The position numbers were made by a program, and so were the translations under genes. Under the pieces are notes generated by a model, which was given only the letters and a program-made list of their open reading frames with translations, was not told the DNA's origin and did no database searches. Shown here piece by piece: positions 39,101-51,042 of a DNA stretch of 64,000 nucleotides. This DNA comes from Axinella damicornis. Taxonomy: Eukaryota; Porifera; Demospongiae; Axinellida; Axinellidae. Numbering within the stretch: the first letter of the stretch is position 1; each line of letters begins with the position of its first letter. The stretch is from assembly GCA_963931865.1 (NCBI GenBank), contig OZ007505.1, positions 17,310,294 to 17,374,293 on the forward strand, read 5' to 3'.

Positions 39101-42100
39101 TGCTCCCCGCGCTGCGGGTTGCATCCATCCGGTTTGACTGCCGCTCCCTGTTTGCATCTGCTTCAGCTGCTGCTCTCGATTGCATCCATTTCAACTGTTC
39201 CTCGATTGCGTCTGCTTCGGCTGCTGCTCCCCGATTGCATCCGCTTCAACTGCTGCTCCCCGATTGCGTCCGCTTCAACAACTGCTGCTCCCCGATTGCA
39301 TCCGATTCAACTGCAGCTCACCGATTGCTTCGACTGCTGCTCCCCGCCAGCTGTTCTGGAAGATTCCAGCCCTCGAATGTTCTAGAACATTCTTCACGGA
39401 GTTCGAGGTTCAGTAAATTGAAGTACAAAAGTCGCGCGTCATTAGTCCCGCCCCACATCCGTTACACACCCACCCACACACATACAGTTAAAATCTTGAT
39501 GGTAATTACTATTTAGTACTACAAGAATGTGATTTGACTAACCAAAATCAAGACTGCTGACTCAACACATACAGAAATGTAACCAGGCCCTTTACCGATT
39601 TTTCATGAAAGCCTGGGTACAATGCTACTTCTCTGTACCCTTGACAACATTCACATAACTTATCCCTAGCCTTACCTGCTTTTGTACAATGCTAGGTGCA
39701 TGGAGGCCTGAGAATGAGGCTAATATTGGCAAGTGGCAAAAGAGTTAGGAGGTGACAATTGATCATCCTGGAAAGAGGCTGAGCTGGAACAGCTGTACAG
39801 GTGCTCCCAGTGGAGCTTTACCACATGACAGTGAAAAATAAAATAAGGGTACCAGAATGTTAAGCTCTTTCCTGTGAAGGTGATTAGACTCTGAATTATA
39901 TACCATGAATAATTCACAACTTCAAAGTCTCACCAGGCGCTTGAAACCGTCCACTCAATAACTATGGCTTCATCTGTGATGCCATTTTCTTAATTTGTAC
40001 GCGTGCACACAGAGCGACTTTAAACTTTGAATTGTGTACTGTGTGCGGAGTGAATAGTAGTGGTGATGGCATGAAACAGTTCAGTTTACAACCCCCTTAC
40101 TTATCTTTCTCATGATACAGTTTGATGGGAACTGCTTTATGCACCTTGTGTCCCAGTTACATTTTGTTGTTTTGCTACCGTAGAGACCGGTTAATAGGCG
40201 CATGCAACTATTAAGTGCATATTTAATACTTCCTTCTTGTCCTTACGTATCAATTAATTAGCGCATACGCCTAAAAAATGCTGACGTGTCGATTTGTGTT
40301 CGCGAGTTAACGAGACACTACGACAGATTGTGCAGAAGCACCCGGCACTCTCAAAGCTATGCTGGATAGCGAACACTTACATGACAACTCTCGAGGGATG
40401 TAGCCTACTACCGTGCACCTCTCCGTTCGCAAGGCACACACTGTGGCAAAATGGACGGTGCAGCCATCGTTTCTGTCCTCGTGTGTAAGTTGAAGAATCT
40501 CGCTACCGACATGCAGTACGGGACAATACTCCCTTGTAGATATGATGGCAGTCTCACTCACAGCATCTTCGTCAGCTTGCCATGATCGGGATCCGTTGCC
40601 GCTAATAAGGGTATACTCATAATAAGCGCATACTTTCTTGCTGCTACATGCGATAAGCGCATGCGCCTATTAACCAGTCTCTACGGTATCCCTATACCCC
40701 TATACATATCCATACATTTTTGTCTCGGCACCGAAGTGCCGAGACACAGTGCTGGATGCGTAGGTACGTACGTACGTGGTACGTACGTCGCTTTTCGCAA
40801 TGCGCCCGCGCAAGTGCTGCATGCATGCTCTACACAGGGTGTCAAACGTATTTATAGCCTGCAAGTACATCTTCAAAAATGATTATGGGTTTGCATGGCT
40901 GCTCATGAATCCTCTTACCAAGACTGATACTTAATTCAGGACAATGAATACTCACCCATCCAGTGTGCTGCACTCAGCCATCCCAAGTGCATACTAAAGC
41001 TCACTCAGCTCTAGCTAGCTAGCTAGCTATAGGCCTATAGATAAGTGCTGAAAGAATTGGCCAAGGTGTTGACTAAACATCAAGCCCAGACACGACCATA
41101 CTGCTTTCACCCTTTGGGTGAACATTCCAGACCCATGCACCCCTTGCTCACACAGAACCTCCAAGGATATTGACGCTCACTTAAGCTGAAAGTCTCATAG
41201 CTAACAGATTTTGCAGTCATAATAAAGGGTTAAGCAGCTGCCATGTCCTCTGCATGATTCTAGCTGATACCAAGTCGTGCCGAGACACATCAAGTCTTTT
41301 AAAGACTCACTTGTTTACACTTGTAATAATATTGATTGCCTTCCCTGTATTGCCTGTGGCTGAATGAGCAGAGTTATATCTCGACTATCCAACCCACTCT
41401 CCATCATCACCATACGGATATCAACCCCCACAGCTGTTACAAAGGAGACGACTGCAGTGTCTGGCACAAAGAGGCCAACCTCCTCCCAGCCAACTGCTAC
41501 AAAGAAGCCAAAAGAAGGTAGAAAATGGGATTTGTGTGTGCTAGGCCTGAGCTAATTATGTGCACATAATTTGCAGAATAATAGGGACTTACCCGAATTG
41601 CACATTATTAGCGAATAATCGGGCCAGAAAACGTATTAGTGGGCGTGTAGTTTCAGCCACATGGCTCATGGCTGCCTTGTGTGAGTCTGATGAGGAGTGC
41701 TGTGGCAACCTTTCGTGGCTTTCGAGCTCCGAAACTGGAACAGAGGCTACAGAGCACGAGTCTACCTCCTCCTGTGTGTCTCTGCTAGACCGCTTACGGA
41801 GCCCCAAGCCATCTGAGTTGGCTCGTAAACAAAAAGTCGATTACAACGTCAAAAATATTTTGTGAATAACAGGTTGTTGAAGTAAAATAATGGGCTTAGT
41901 TGTCAAGAATATTCAAATAAAATAATGGGGGAAATTTTGTGAATAATTAGCTCAGGCCTAGTGTGTGCAGTAGAAGGCTTCCCAACCATGAATATTGTTT
42001 TTCTGTATAGTATCAGAATCTGTCGACCTTGAGCCCTCCCTCCGTGAGCTGAGTGAGCTACCTGTGGTTGACTGCTGGTACAGACTTGGCATTCAACTCG

Positions 42101-45100
42101 GTGTTACTAAGAATGAACTGAACGTGATTGAGCAGAACCACCCGAGAGACGCAAAAAGGTGGCAGTTGGAAATGTTCAACACCTGGCTTAGAAATGATTC
42201 CTCTGCTACCTATGAAAAGCTTATCAAGGCTCTGGTACTGGTTGGCAAGCAATCACTGGCAGAAAAACTTTGTCAGAAATACGGTATGTTGTTTATATCC
42301 AAGTTTGAGTATAGAGTGTGTGTTTCTATTGTGCTCCGGTTTTGTTCAGCATACCGTATATCTTCTAAAAATTCAGCATCCCTAATTATTCGGCACCCCT
42401 TCACACAAATGGGAACCCCTTCACGCTAATTTCGGCAAGGGAATTCAATATTTCAGAATTTAATCTCTAATTGTAATACGTTTTCGGCAGCTTGCCGTCC
42501 TGTCTGAGAGGCTTATACAAGCCAGTCAAGGAGAGAGATCAGTGAATTCGGTGCTGTTTAAAGCCCCGAGCGGTGAAAGCTCCAAGCTGTCGCCAATGCA
42601 CACGAGCCCCTGGAAGTCAACCGATCGCTTCGACGTAGCTATAGCTAGCTACGTGCCACGTTGACCAGTTCGTCCAATTGGTGAAAGCCCTGCGCTGAAG
42701 TACACTCGCAAACCTCCGAGTCTTGCCCTGACCCTGAGAGTCAACACAGATGAACACAGAACGACACGGGGTGAGTACCAGGGGGTATCGATCACACGGT
42801 AACAGCCTGCGGCACAGTTCGAGGTCGTTCGCTTCATACACCGACAATTCGGGCCGACGCAGGCGCTAGTCGAAAGTATGGAGTGTCACAGTCTGTACCA
42901 AGAGGAAAGAAAGACTACGTACCTCGCCCTGCCGGTATAGCTGCTCGATCTTGAGACTTGAATCTCAAGTGGAAACAAACCGACCTACTGACCGCGGGTA
43001 GCACTTCTAATTATTCGGCACTTCTGCATTTTGGTACAAATTTTGCGATTTTACTTCTAATTATTTCGGCAAAGCTTATGAATAATTAATAAAAACCTGC
43101 CGAATTTTTAGAAGATATACGGTAAGTACCTATTTAGTGCCCTTTTGCCACGAACATGCTCTGCTTGGCATATATCCTGTGTTTGTAATGAAGCTTCTGT
43201 TGAAACAGCCTTGTATCAAAGGCCATACCATACCATACCAATTGCGCATTTCCTTTTCAAACCGTAACAATGCTGGTATTACATTGGGCACTCAAAACAA
43301 ACATACAATTCATTTATGTGTACTATAGGGACTGTGTTACTGGAGTACCAAATTGTACACCAGGAAGTTTGGTAGCTAGAATGCATTACCGTAGTGTACG
43401 TATCAAGCGCCCACCCCCCTCTTCACGCGAAAGTTACTGCACAGGGTCCAAAAGCAGTGTAGTAAGGGCCCACCCATCACAAAATTTTGAGCAGCATTTT
43501 CTTAACCTCTGGGCGAGGTTGTGCATTCAAAAAGGCCGATTTACAGTCAACTACGGCGAGCCTAAAGACAATTTCTATGCTTGAAAAATGGGCTTAGATA
43601 TTCATAGCCTGTCATTGATATTCACAGCTTACCACAGCGCATGTTGTTTATACAGTGCTGAATGGGTGGGCGGATACTACATGCCTAAGTAGTCTGAGTA
43701 AGCATCTAGCGCCCACCCCCCTGTTCAGCAGTGTTCTATTGTCCCCAAACCCTGGGCGCTTAATACGTACTCTACTCTACGGTATTTGTATACAGCAGAC
43801 AAGAATGTGAAAGCAGAAGACCAGGCCAAACGTTTAGCACAACTACCTGCACTAATTACTTATGTACCGTCTACCGCACGGGGCCACTGTTCACTTTTTT
43901 GCCAACGCAATCCCCCTTTTTGCCTTGACCTGTGAACCAACAACCAACCATGACGTCATAATGACGTTGCGTAGTATACGGAGGTATACGATCCACGAAA
44001 TAAGATATACGGAGGTGCACGAATAATGGACACGTGCAATGAAGGTTGACGAGCGCGTTGACGATCCGAGGCCGTGGAAGAAGCGCGTCCTCCTGCCAAA
44101 CTCTGCAGTCGTGGGGCAGATCTCTCATCACTGAGCGTATATCACGTCGGAAAAAACACTTGGCTGGGTCGAATCACTTGAAGGTACAGGCAGCGAGTGG
44201 GCTGCGGGCACCCACGTTCACCAAGAAGACGCCTGTGGTGCAGCGGGCCCGTGCACAGAGCTGAAATTGAGGTATCGAGAGGGCCTAGGGGGGCGGTTAT
44301 GACGGCATAAAAGGCTAGAATCCCTGCAAGTACCAAATTGCCACTCTGACTACTTTTTTGCCTGAGGGGAGAAACAACCAACCAACTAAAGTGGCATTGC
44401 GTCTGGCAATTTGGTAACTGTGGCCCCGTGGTCTACTGGGAAATTTTGGCGACCGTTTTAATTTGGCGATTTGGCGATTTGGAAGCCTATCGCCAAATTA
44501 AAAATTCGCCAATATTGGCTGGCCAGCTAGATTGACTGTCGGCACGCGCGGGAACCAAGTTCACCTTTGACTCAAAGATCCAACGTACTATCTGCTCAGA
44601 GAGAGGTCTGCGGAGAAGCGCCTACTACTTCACAGACGGTGCACCGAATTAACAGCGTAGACAGACTACAGGCTGCTGAACATGCGGTCATGGGTCATGG
44701 CCGAGTGTGTACCTGTCCTGCTGATGGCCACAACACTCGCTGCTCTTTGTTTCGTACGTCTTCGTCCTGCTTTCCGATCTCGTGCTGTGTGTCGCGCTCG
44801 CGGCGCGCATAGTGACGTCATACTTTTCCGTTGTGATCGCCAAATTTTTAAATCGCCAAATTTTATACCGAGCCATTTCAGGCCATTTCGCCAAATTTAA
44901 TGCCCGCCAAAAATTTCCCGGTATACGGTAGTACTGCTGTGTAATTATATATGTATTAGATGTTTATATGCTGATAGAAATTCAATTCCTGGAATTTCCA
45001 CTAATCCATTTTAATAGTAGCAGCACAATTTTATTGTACGGAGATGCCACAGAAAAGTGATGTAAGTGCAACAGGTCACAAACACTCGAAAAGTAGCCCA

Positions 45101-48100
45101 TGGTTGCCCATTAATTTACCTGCAGTAGTACCGTAGTCGCGCGTTATTAGGCGCATGCGCCTATAACTCCACAGGAAAGAACTATGTGCCTATAAGCGAG
45201 ATGCGCCTAATAACGAATATTTTAATAATGACATTCCTCGAATAGGAAGTGCGCTGTGACTGACGCTAGTGTACTACAGCATGGCTAAACTACTGATAGT
45301 GTCTCTGAAGTGAAGAGTACACAGACAACTGTACTATAGTTAATTCCAAAACTCACCTTTTCAGGTATCCCCAAGAATGCTCTCGAGCAAGTCAAGTCCG
45401 AGCTCGAGGATGCTTCCCAAGACTGTATCGCTATTTATGCCGCCTTCCTGAAGGAGAGGTACCGTGGTTTGTCTGAATTTCCAGACTCTGAGTGGCCACC
45501 CTCTGTTGGTGACCAATACATTCGACTTGCACTAATTGAGCGCACAAACCGCTTACCAACTGACCAGTTCAACCGAGAAATGCAAGAGGATCTTTTACGA
45601 GGAAAAGTTGACAAAGTAGAGGGAGAAAAGAAAGCAATTGACATCTCAGGCATCTTTGCTCATCCAGAACAGGGAAAGCAGCTGCGGGTGTTGGTAGATG
45701 GCGCTCCAGGGGTGGGTAAGACCACACTTTGTAGAAAGATTAGCAAGGACTGGGACTGTGAGGGATTCTTGTGTGAGTACAAGATGGTGGTTCTTCTTCA
45801 CCTTCGAGACCCCCGAATTGCAAAAGCAAAGAGAATTGAAGACTTATTTTACCATGACGACCCTGAGTTGCAGGCAGAGGTAGTCAGGCAGGTGAGGAAG
45901 ACTTCAGGGGCTGGTGTTTTGCTTATCTTCGATGGTTTTGATGAGCTCAGTGAGGAGGAGAGAATGGAGAGGTCACTCTTTCTTGACATCATTAAAGGTG
46001 AGGTCCTTTCCCAATGCTCTGTGTTTGTGACTTCACGGCCGTATGCTTCTCAAAATCTTCATTGTCTTCGCAGTGTAGTTCGTCACGTGGAAGTTCTTGG
46101 TTTTGCAGAAAAGCAGGTATATGAATGCGTAACAAATACCATCAAAGATGAAGTCATAGCAATAGCATTGGTAAATACACTCAAGCAACGAGTTGATATC
46201 ATTTCACTGTGTTACAGTCCCCTCAACTGTGCTATCCTACTGTATGTTTACCAGCAGCTCAATTATGCACTACCATCCACGCTCACCCAATTATTTGAAA
46301 TCTTCATCCTCAATGCCTTGAAGAGAGAGTTGAAATTGCAGAGTGCACACAGCATTGCAAGAAGGATTCACAATCTAATTTCATTACCTCCCCCACTTAG
46401 TAGTGACTTTGATCTCCTGTGCAAGTTGGCTTTCAATGGACTAGTCAAAGACAAGATGGTGTTTCAGTACGAGGAGATTGAAGAGTCAAAGTTGCTTGGA
46501 CTGATGACAGCTTTCAAAAGTTTCTCATGTGTTGGTGACCACATTACCTACCAGTTCCTTCACTTGACCATTCAGGAGTTCCTTGCAGCAAGGTGGGTTG
46601 CCACTCATATGCAACCTGAAGAGCAGGCTACTTTCTTCAAGGGTCACCTTTCAGATGATCGCTTTCGAATGATGCTGCTCTTTCTGTCTGGGATCACAAA
46701 ACTTGATCACTCTAGTTTTGACATAGCTTTTAGTGCTGAACTAGATTTTCTTATTTCTGAGGAGGAGCGTTGTTGTATGATAGAGACAGAGGAACATTTT
46801 TTTCATCTAATTCATCTCCTCTATGAATCCCAGAACACTACTCACTGCCACACACTGGCATATGCCATCCATGAGCAAACAATTGTTCTGAATAGCAATG
46901 TACCATCCTTTCTGTTCCTCGCCTTCACATTTTTTCTTAGAAGGAGCAGCTGCACTTGGAAGCGACTGGACTTTGGAACCAATACTATTGGTGATGAAGA
47001 GATTAATATACTCTGTGAACAGCTTGAGAAAGACGTACCCTCTTTAAACAGTGTTACTGTCCAGCAACTACATGTTGCTGATGGACTAAGGGTGCATTCA
47101 AGTGTATTTCCTGTTACTATCAAAAAACTGTCTAGAATTATTGGAATAACTGCTTTCAAGCACTTGGAAAAGCTAGAAATTATTGGGGCACCTCTACTCC
47201 TTGGTTCTCACCAGGAACGTGGAAATATCCATCTCTCATCTTCTGATCATGACTTGGAATCGGTGCGTTGCTTGATGAGCAATGGTGCACTGGAAGAGCT
47301 TGCATTACTCGGTGTACCAGGAGTGGATGACAGAGTTGTTGAGTGTATTGGACAGGAACTAGCTGTGTCCACAACATTGAAAGTGTTGGATATTGGATCT
47401 GTTATTATTTCCAATAGTGGATTGTGCAGTTTATTTCATGCACTGCAACATAACAAGTCCGTTGAAACACTACATGTACAAAAATGCATGTGTGGAGACT
47501 TGAGAGAACTTGGACGTGCAGTTGAATCGACACTGAGAATGAATGGAACACTTCAAGTGTTATCTTTCATAGACAATGCATTTCCTATTGGGGCTACTAT
47601 ACAATACCCTGAAAAACTGTATGGTGGAATATTTAGAGGAATTGCAAGTAACAGTTCTACTTTGAAATCCCTGACAATAGCAGAAAACAGGTTTGTTGCA
47701 AGTGAAGAAGTAGAATTGTCACTGATTGGAATGCTATGTAACAACCAGTCATTAACGTCACTGAGTATAACAGTTGGATACCTCCCCCCCAACCTCCTTG
47801 ATGCACTGACAATTGGTTTAGTTCTAAACGAATCACTTACAAGGTTGTGCATTAAAAGTAGGTATACAACTTTAGAGCCTTCATTAGTATTGCTTGCTCG
47901 TGCTCTTTGTCAGAATTCATCTTTGAAAACGCTGGTGTTCAACCTGCAGTCCGCAGGAACGTTCGATCGTGTTGAAAATTTTGACTCCTATTTGAGAATG
48001 CTTGTTTTGAATAAGTCACTAACATCTATCACCTTTGTGTATCATTTCACTGATGACCAGTTGAAAGCGATTGCAAGAAAGTTAGTTTTGAATGGTCATC

Positions 48101-48258
48101 GACATGAGATTGAGCTCGGATTTGAATACCCTTCACAGTCCCCAAGGTCCTCACAATGTCATCACTACGAATCCGTCATTCAAGAAGAAGTTAACAGGTT
48201 CAGGAGCTTACTCCATTTTGTGTATCATGTGTATGAAATATACCATAGACCACTGTGA
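36140..48258 (+). CDS. NLR3: Death-NACHT-LRR receptor
   Basis: Exons 36140-36146, 42017-42283 and 45365-48258 join in phase 1 to 1055 residues with TGA at the end. Order: Death-fold domain about residues 10-90 (PSLRELSELPVVDCWYRLGI), linker with EWPPSVGDQYIRLALI, NACHT with Walker A GAPGVGKTT near 205, Walker B LLIFDGFDEL near 277 and VTSRPYAS, winged-helix part QFLHLTIQEFLAAR, then RNI-like LRRs (HNKSVETLHV, NNQSLTSLSI, NSSLKTLVF). The acceptor of exon 2 could also be at 42010, adding two codons; 42017 matches the other copies. Introns are 5.9 and 3.1 kb; intron 1 holds a 2.3-kb satellite. As for NLR1, a role as cytosolic innate sensor is inferred from the domain family. Confidence 0.88.
36201..36447. 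mobile_element. CAAGGGGGTGACACTC MITE, copy 2
   Basis: Inverted ends CAAGGGGGTGACACTCCC, with interior GTAGTCAGAGCTGCGACCGG paired to its complement. Sister of 17361-17593. No clear target duplication. It starts 55 bp after the NLR3 first exon. Confidence 0.8.
36570..38893. repeat. 35-bp satellite array in NLR3 intron 1
   Basis: About 65 monomers with TAGTCTGGGGTCTGGGCACC, then ACACTA, then a 9-bp spacer GCAGYGGCA. Short monomers lacking GGGTCTGGG (26 bp) and variants with CATGACACTA or CGACACTA are interspersed; higher-order groups of several monomers recur at 36840-37500. From about 38460 the ACGACACTA/GGTCCGGGT variant dominates. The 26-bp core has the same form as the small MITEs of this window. 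Confidence 0.95.
39060..39352. repeat. Minisatellite (CTGCTCCCCGATTGC)
   Basis: Imperfect units such as CTGCTCCCCGATTGCATCCG and CTTCAACTG, about 30-36 bp, repeated eight or nine times. Open frames across it are low-complexity and not taken as genes. Confidence 0.85.
39353..40176. other. NLR3 intron 1 without recognised features
   Basis: No exon or inverted repeat recognised; one stretch resembles 22850-22905. Confidence 0.4.
40177..40688. mobile_element. TACCGTA-type MITE, 512 bp
   Basis: Terminal inverted repeats TACCGTAGAGACCGGTTAAT and its complement, continuing with AGGCGCATGC, TA at both ends. A lone left end of the same type (TACCGTAGTCGCGCG, AGGCGCATGCGC) occurs near 45131. Confidence 0.82.
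40717..41315. repeat. Dispersed repeat, copy 2
   Basis: Near-identical to 23421-24131 but without the MITE carried by that copy, thus an empty site for it. Confidence 0.85.
41541..41961. mobile_element. CTAGGCCTGAGCTAATTA MITE, 421 bp
   Basis: Inverted ends CTAGGCCTGAGCTAATTAT; flanked by TGTGTG on both sides. Located shortly before the Death exon of NLR3. Confidence 0.75.
42352..43124. mobile_element. TACCGTATA-type MITE, 773 bp
   Basis: Terminal inverted repeats TACCGTATATCTTCTAAAAA, about 24 bp, in NLR3 intron 2; TA borders. Confidence 0.85.
43387..43784. mobile_element. TACCGTAG-type MITE, 398 bp
   Basis: Left end TACCGTAGTGTACGTATCAA and AGCGCCCA pair with TGGGCGCTTAATACGTA and CTCTACGGTA at the right end. 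Confidence 0.72.
43865..44930. mobile_element. Adjacent or nested TACCGT foldback elements
   Basis: TACCGTCTACCGCACGGGGC at the left pairs with GTGGCCCCGTGGTCTAC near 44419-44435, and the sequence GGGAAATTTTGGCG near 44438 pairs with CGCCAAAAATTTCCC ending at TATACGGTA (44930). Two elements share a border or one is inserted in the other. Confidence 0.55.
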
Positions 48259-48553
48259 TCCAGGCAGTGAACTACAATAGTGCACTGATCTTCATGTGTT
48301 GTGTTTGTACTTGACATCATATTGCACTGTGTATGACATTAAGGTTTGCCCCAATGCAACTTTTGTTTATAACAAATGAAAATTTGGGCAATTTGGGCTA
48401 TATATACCAGCAGGCCATAATCCACACAATAATGCACACCAACTGCAGTGGAAGAGAACTTTCCAGAAGCAGGGGGGGGGATTACACTACATTGCTAAGA
48501 TCAACTTGGATTCAAGAGAGCTTTTGTTGGAGAGTTGTAACCTGCCTATAATA

Positions 48554-49078
48554 ATTATTACACTCCTGGTATAGGAAAAATTGTGCCGCGTAAATAAATA
48601 AATAATTAACCTAATGTAAATAATTAACGTTTGACTACTTAGGAATGGCCTGCAAAAATTCTGACTACACCATCGTGATCGCTATCATGCACTGTCCTCA
48701 CCGTACAATTTTGGTGCTGAAACTCACCTTGGTGGTGGAGATACAAGCGCTTTTGTCTCGCCGTGGCCGCCATTGCTCGAGCGCTCTCTCCGACTTCCGG
48801 TGGCAGTACCGTTCTTTGGAAAGGCACACGAAGATTCTGACCACACAGCCGTCATTGCTGTCGTTAACTGACGCTTACATGCCAAAACTCACCGTGCTGG
48901 CTAAGTTGTGAGTGCTGTCTTGTCTTCCTTTTGGTCGCCATTGCTCGCGATCGACTGAGCCACGTGGCATGTGCGTTAATTGGAACGAATTGCAATAATT
49001 TAGCTTCGCTACGGCGAGGCAACCGCGGCGTTGCAACGGCTACCAGGAGTGCGGTTGCCCCTCGATAATAAATAATTT
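48554..49078 (-). repeat. Dispersed element with exon-like modules, copy 2
   Basis: Reverse-complement copy of 24292-24786. In block 2 the sequence GCCTATAATATTTGGCCAGG is continuous at about 28794; here it is split by this insert, so the element moved after the duplication of blocks 2 and 3. Confidence 0.8.
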
Positions 49079-50276
49079 ATTGTGACATTTGGCCAGGACA
49101 ACTGAATTCTTCACTTCAACAGTACATTTTATTATGTGCTCTTGCTTCACTTTCATAACCTTGTCTGACTAGGAGGTTTGTGCTTAGGGTCTGTTTGGCA
49201 ATGGACCTACCTGCAGTGTGCAGTCTATAGCTAGATCTAGCATTGATAGTAGGTATATAGGAGTAGTCAAATCTTCTGACTGAGATGCAATATTAATAGC
49301 GCATGTTTTGACCTGAGTACATCTCCCTTATGAGCAGAGCAGCCAGCTGCTTGCTTTGCTTTGAGTGTGTCAGAGTGTGGTTCACTTCCCCTGAGCTGGA
49401 TTGGTGGAGTGGAGGCTTGCAAGGAAATGGGACCACTGCATGGTGTTCGTGTTGGTAGATACTGGAGTGACCCCATGACCAATGAAGAAGGGAGCTAAAA
49501 CAAACTTTCCTGACCCCCCTTACCTCAGCCCTTCATGCTATTCTCATAATAATACTGTAGCACCTCAGCTAATGTAGTTGTCATTGGCTGGCTAGTGGTG
49601 TGTTCTGTATTTCCAACTGTTCCGGTCCGGCCATTCCAGGCAATAGGGATGTCCTAATTCCATCACCAGTTCTGGTCCGGAAAAGGTAAGACCAGATCTT
49701 TCAACACTGCATATGTACTCACAAGAGATAAAACTAGAGGTGTTCATAGAACACATACCCCGCGCTGAACGTCAGGATGCGTGCAGTGCAGCTACAATCG
49801 ACGTGACATCTTTGCCGATGCGCATCGAACAGGGCGGCTATGGCGTATACTGTGTTCGTGTATGGCCATATCCAAGGTGTGGGAGTGACCGCTTACCGTA
49901 TATACAACATATTATATTGTGAAGCTGGAGAGGTGGGGCCAAATGTTACGAATAATAGGAAATAGCTGGAAAAAACAGCCGAAACAATAGCCACGATGTC
50001 TGTGATGTACATAGATCGTGACAAAACACTGTTTCCTAGCGGTCATCTCGAAGCATGAAGTTTCCAAATGCACTGCGTGTCCTGTTCTTGATGGGACTCT
50101 GAGGTCACGGAGAGGTGGAGCCAATGTTATGAATAGTTATGAAAAGTAGGAAATAGCCGAAATGCAGCGAAACGGAGCGCCTTTACTTCAGTCAGGTACA
50201 TTTTGCTGTTTGCTATTGTTTGACTCCATTTCGATGGTTTATGAGGGTCTATGTGGCGAGATTTCAATTTTTTCCG
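49079..50276. other. NLR3 3' flank
   Basis: To about 49500 it matches the flank of NLR2. From 49555 a fragment of TARG1 intron sequence (CACCTCAGCTAATGTAGTTG) appears. Two related stretches around GGAGAGGTGGGGCCAAATGT (49928) and GGAGAGGTGGAGCCAATGTT (50109) form a loose direct repeat. No gene seen. Confidence 0.5.
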
Positions 50277-50407
50277 CCTGACAGACAGACGACTGACTGA
50301 CTGACAGACAACTGACTGACTGACAGACGACTGACTGACTGACAGACGACTGACTGACGGACAAAACCGATTGCTTAACCCCGCTTCGCGCATGCGCGCG
50401 CGGGGTA
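50277..50407. repeat. GACAGACGACTGACTGACT tandem repeat and GC hairpin
   Basis: A 19-bp unit occurs about four times at 50277-50362, followed by a GC-rich palindrome ACCCCGCTTCGCGCATGCG at about 50379-50407. Confidence 0.85.
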
Positions 50408-50971
50408 ATGAACTGTTTCCCCCAAGACAAGACAACACAGGTTGCACACTCATTGCCTGGGACTTTATCCAAGTGTTCTGTGTATGTGTTGATTATTCCT
50501 GTTGTTGTTGCGTTCTGTATGCTCCATGTTGGGCGATTGCAGATATGATGAACCTTTGAACCTTTGAATGAACAGTACCTGTCTTTTCTCAGAGGTGTAG
50601 CTAAATAGCTATAATCGATCGGATACAAACCCTAAATACTGGCCTCTCCTGTTATTCCTTTCGCTGGAAACATTTGCACCTGCATGATGTCTCAAAGCAT
50701 TGCATTGCAAAATATGGAACACCATGACTGTGCAGGCAAAACAGCAAATTAATCTCTGGTAAAGATCAAAATCAATCATTGCATGTGTAGCTACTTTGAC
50801 ACACTTCGGTAGCTGTTAAATATGCTGAGCCATATACCAACTTCTAGTTTTGAATCTCCCTGTGAAGTAGTTTGTCTGTATTAACATTAACATCAGTGAG
50901 TTGGCTGGTCTGAGACTGAGTTCGGCAATCAAGCTTGGTGGGCGTGGCTACGAATATTGACTATGTGCCGG

Positions 50972-50984
50972 ACACGCATGCGCA
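50972..50984 (+). promoter_or_regulatory. GCATGCGC palindrome before TARG1 copy d
   Basis: ACACGCATGCGCATTCAGCA, about 60 bp before the ATG, as in copy b. Confidence 0.4.
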
Positions 50985-51042
50985 TTCAGCAATGCCCTGC
51001 AGTCATTGCAGATTGGGAACGAGACTGCGCGAAAGTTGCAGG

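Noticed and set aside
39031..39516. Leu/Ser-rich 161-codon frame
   Set aside because: Generated by a 30-36-bp minisatellite.
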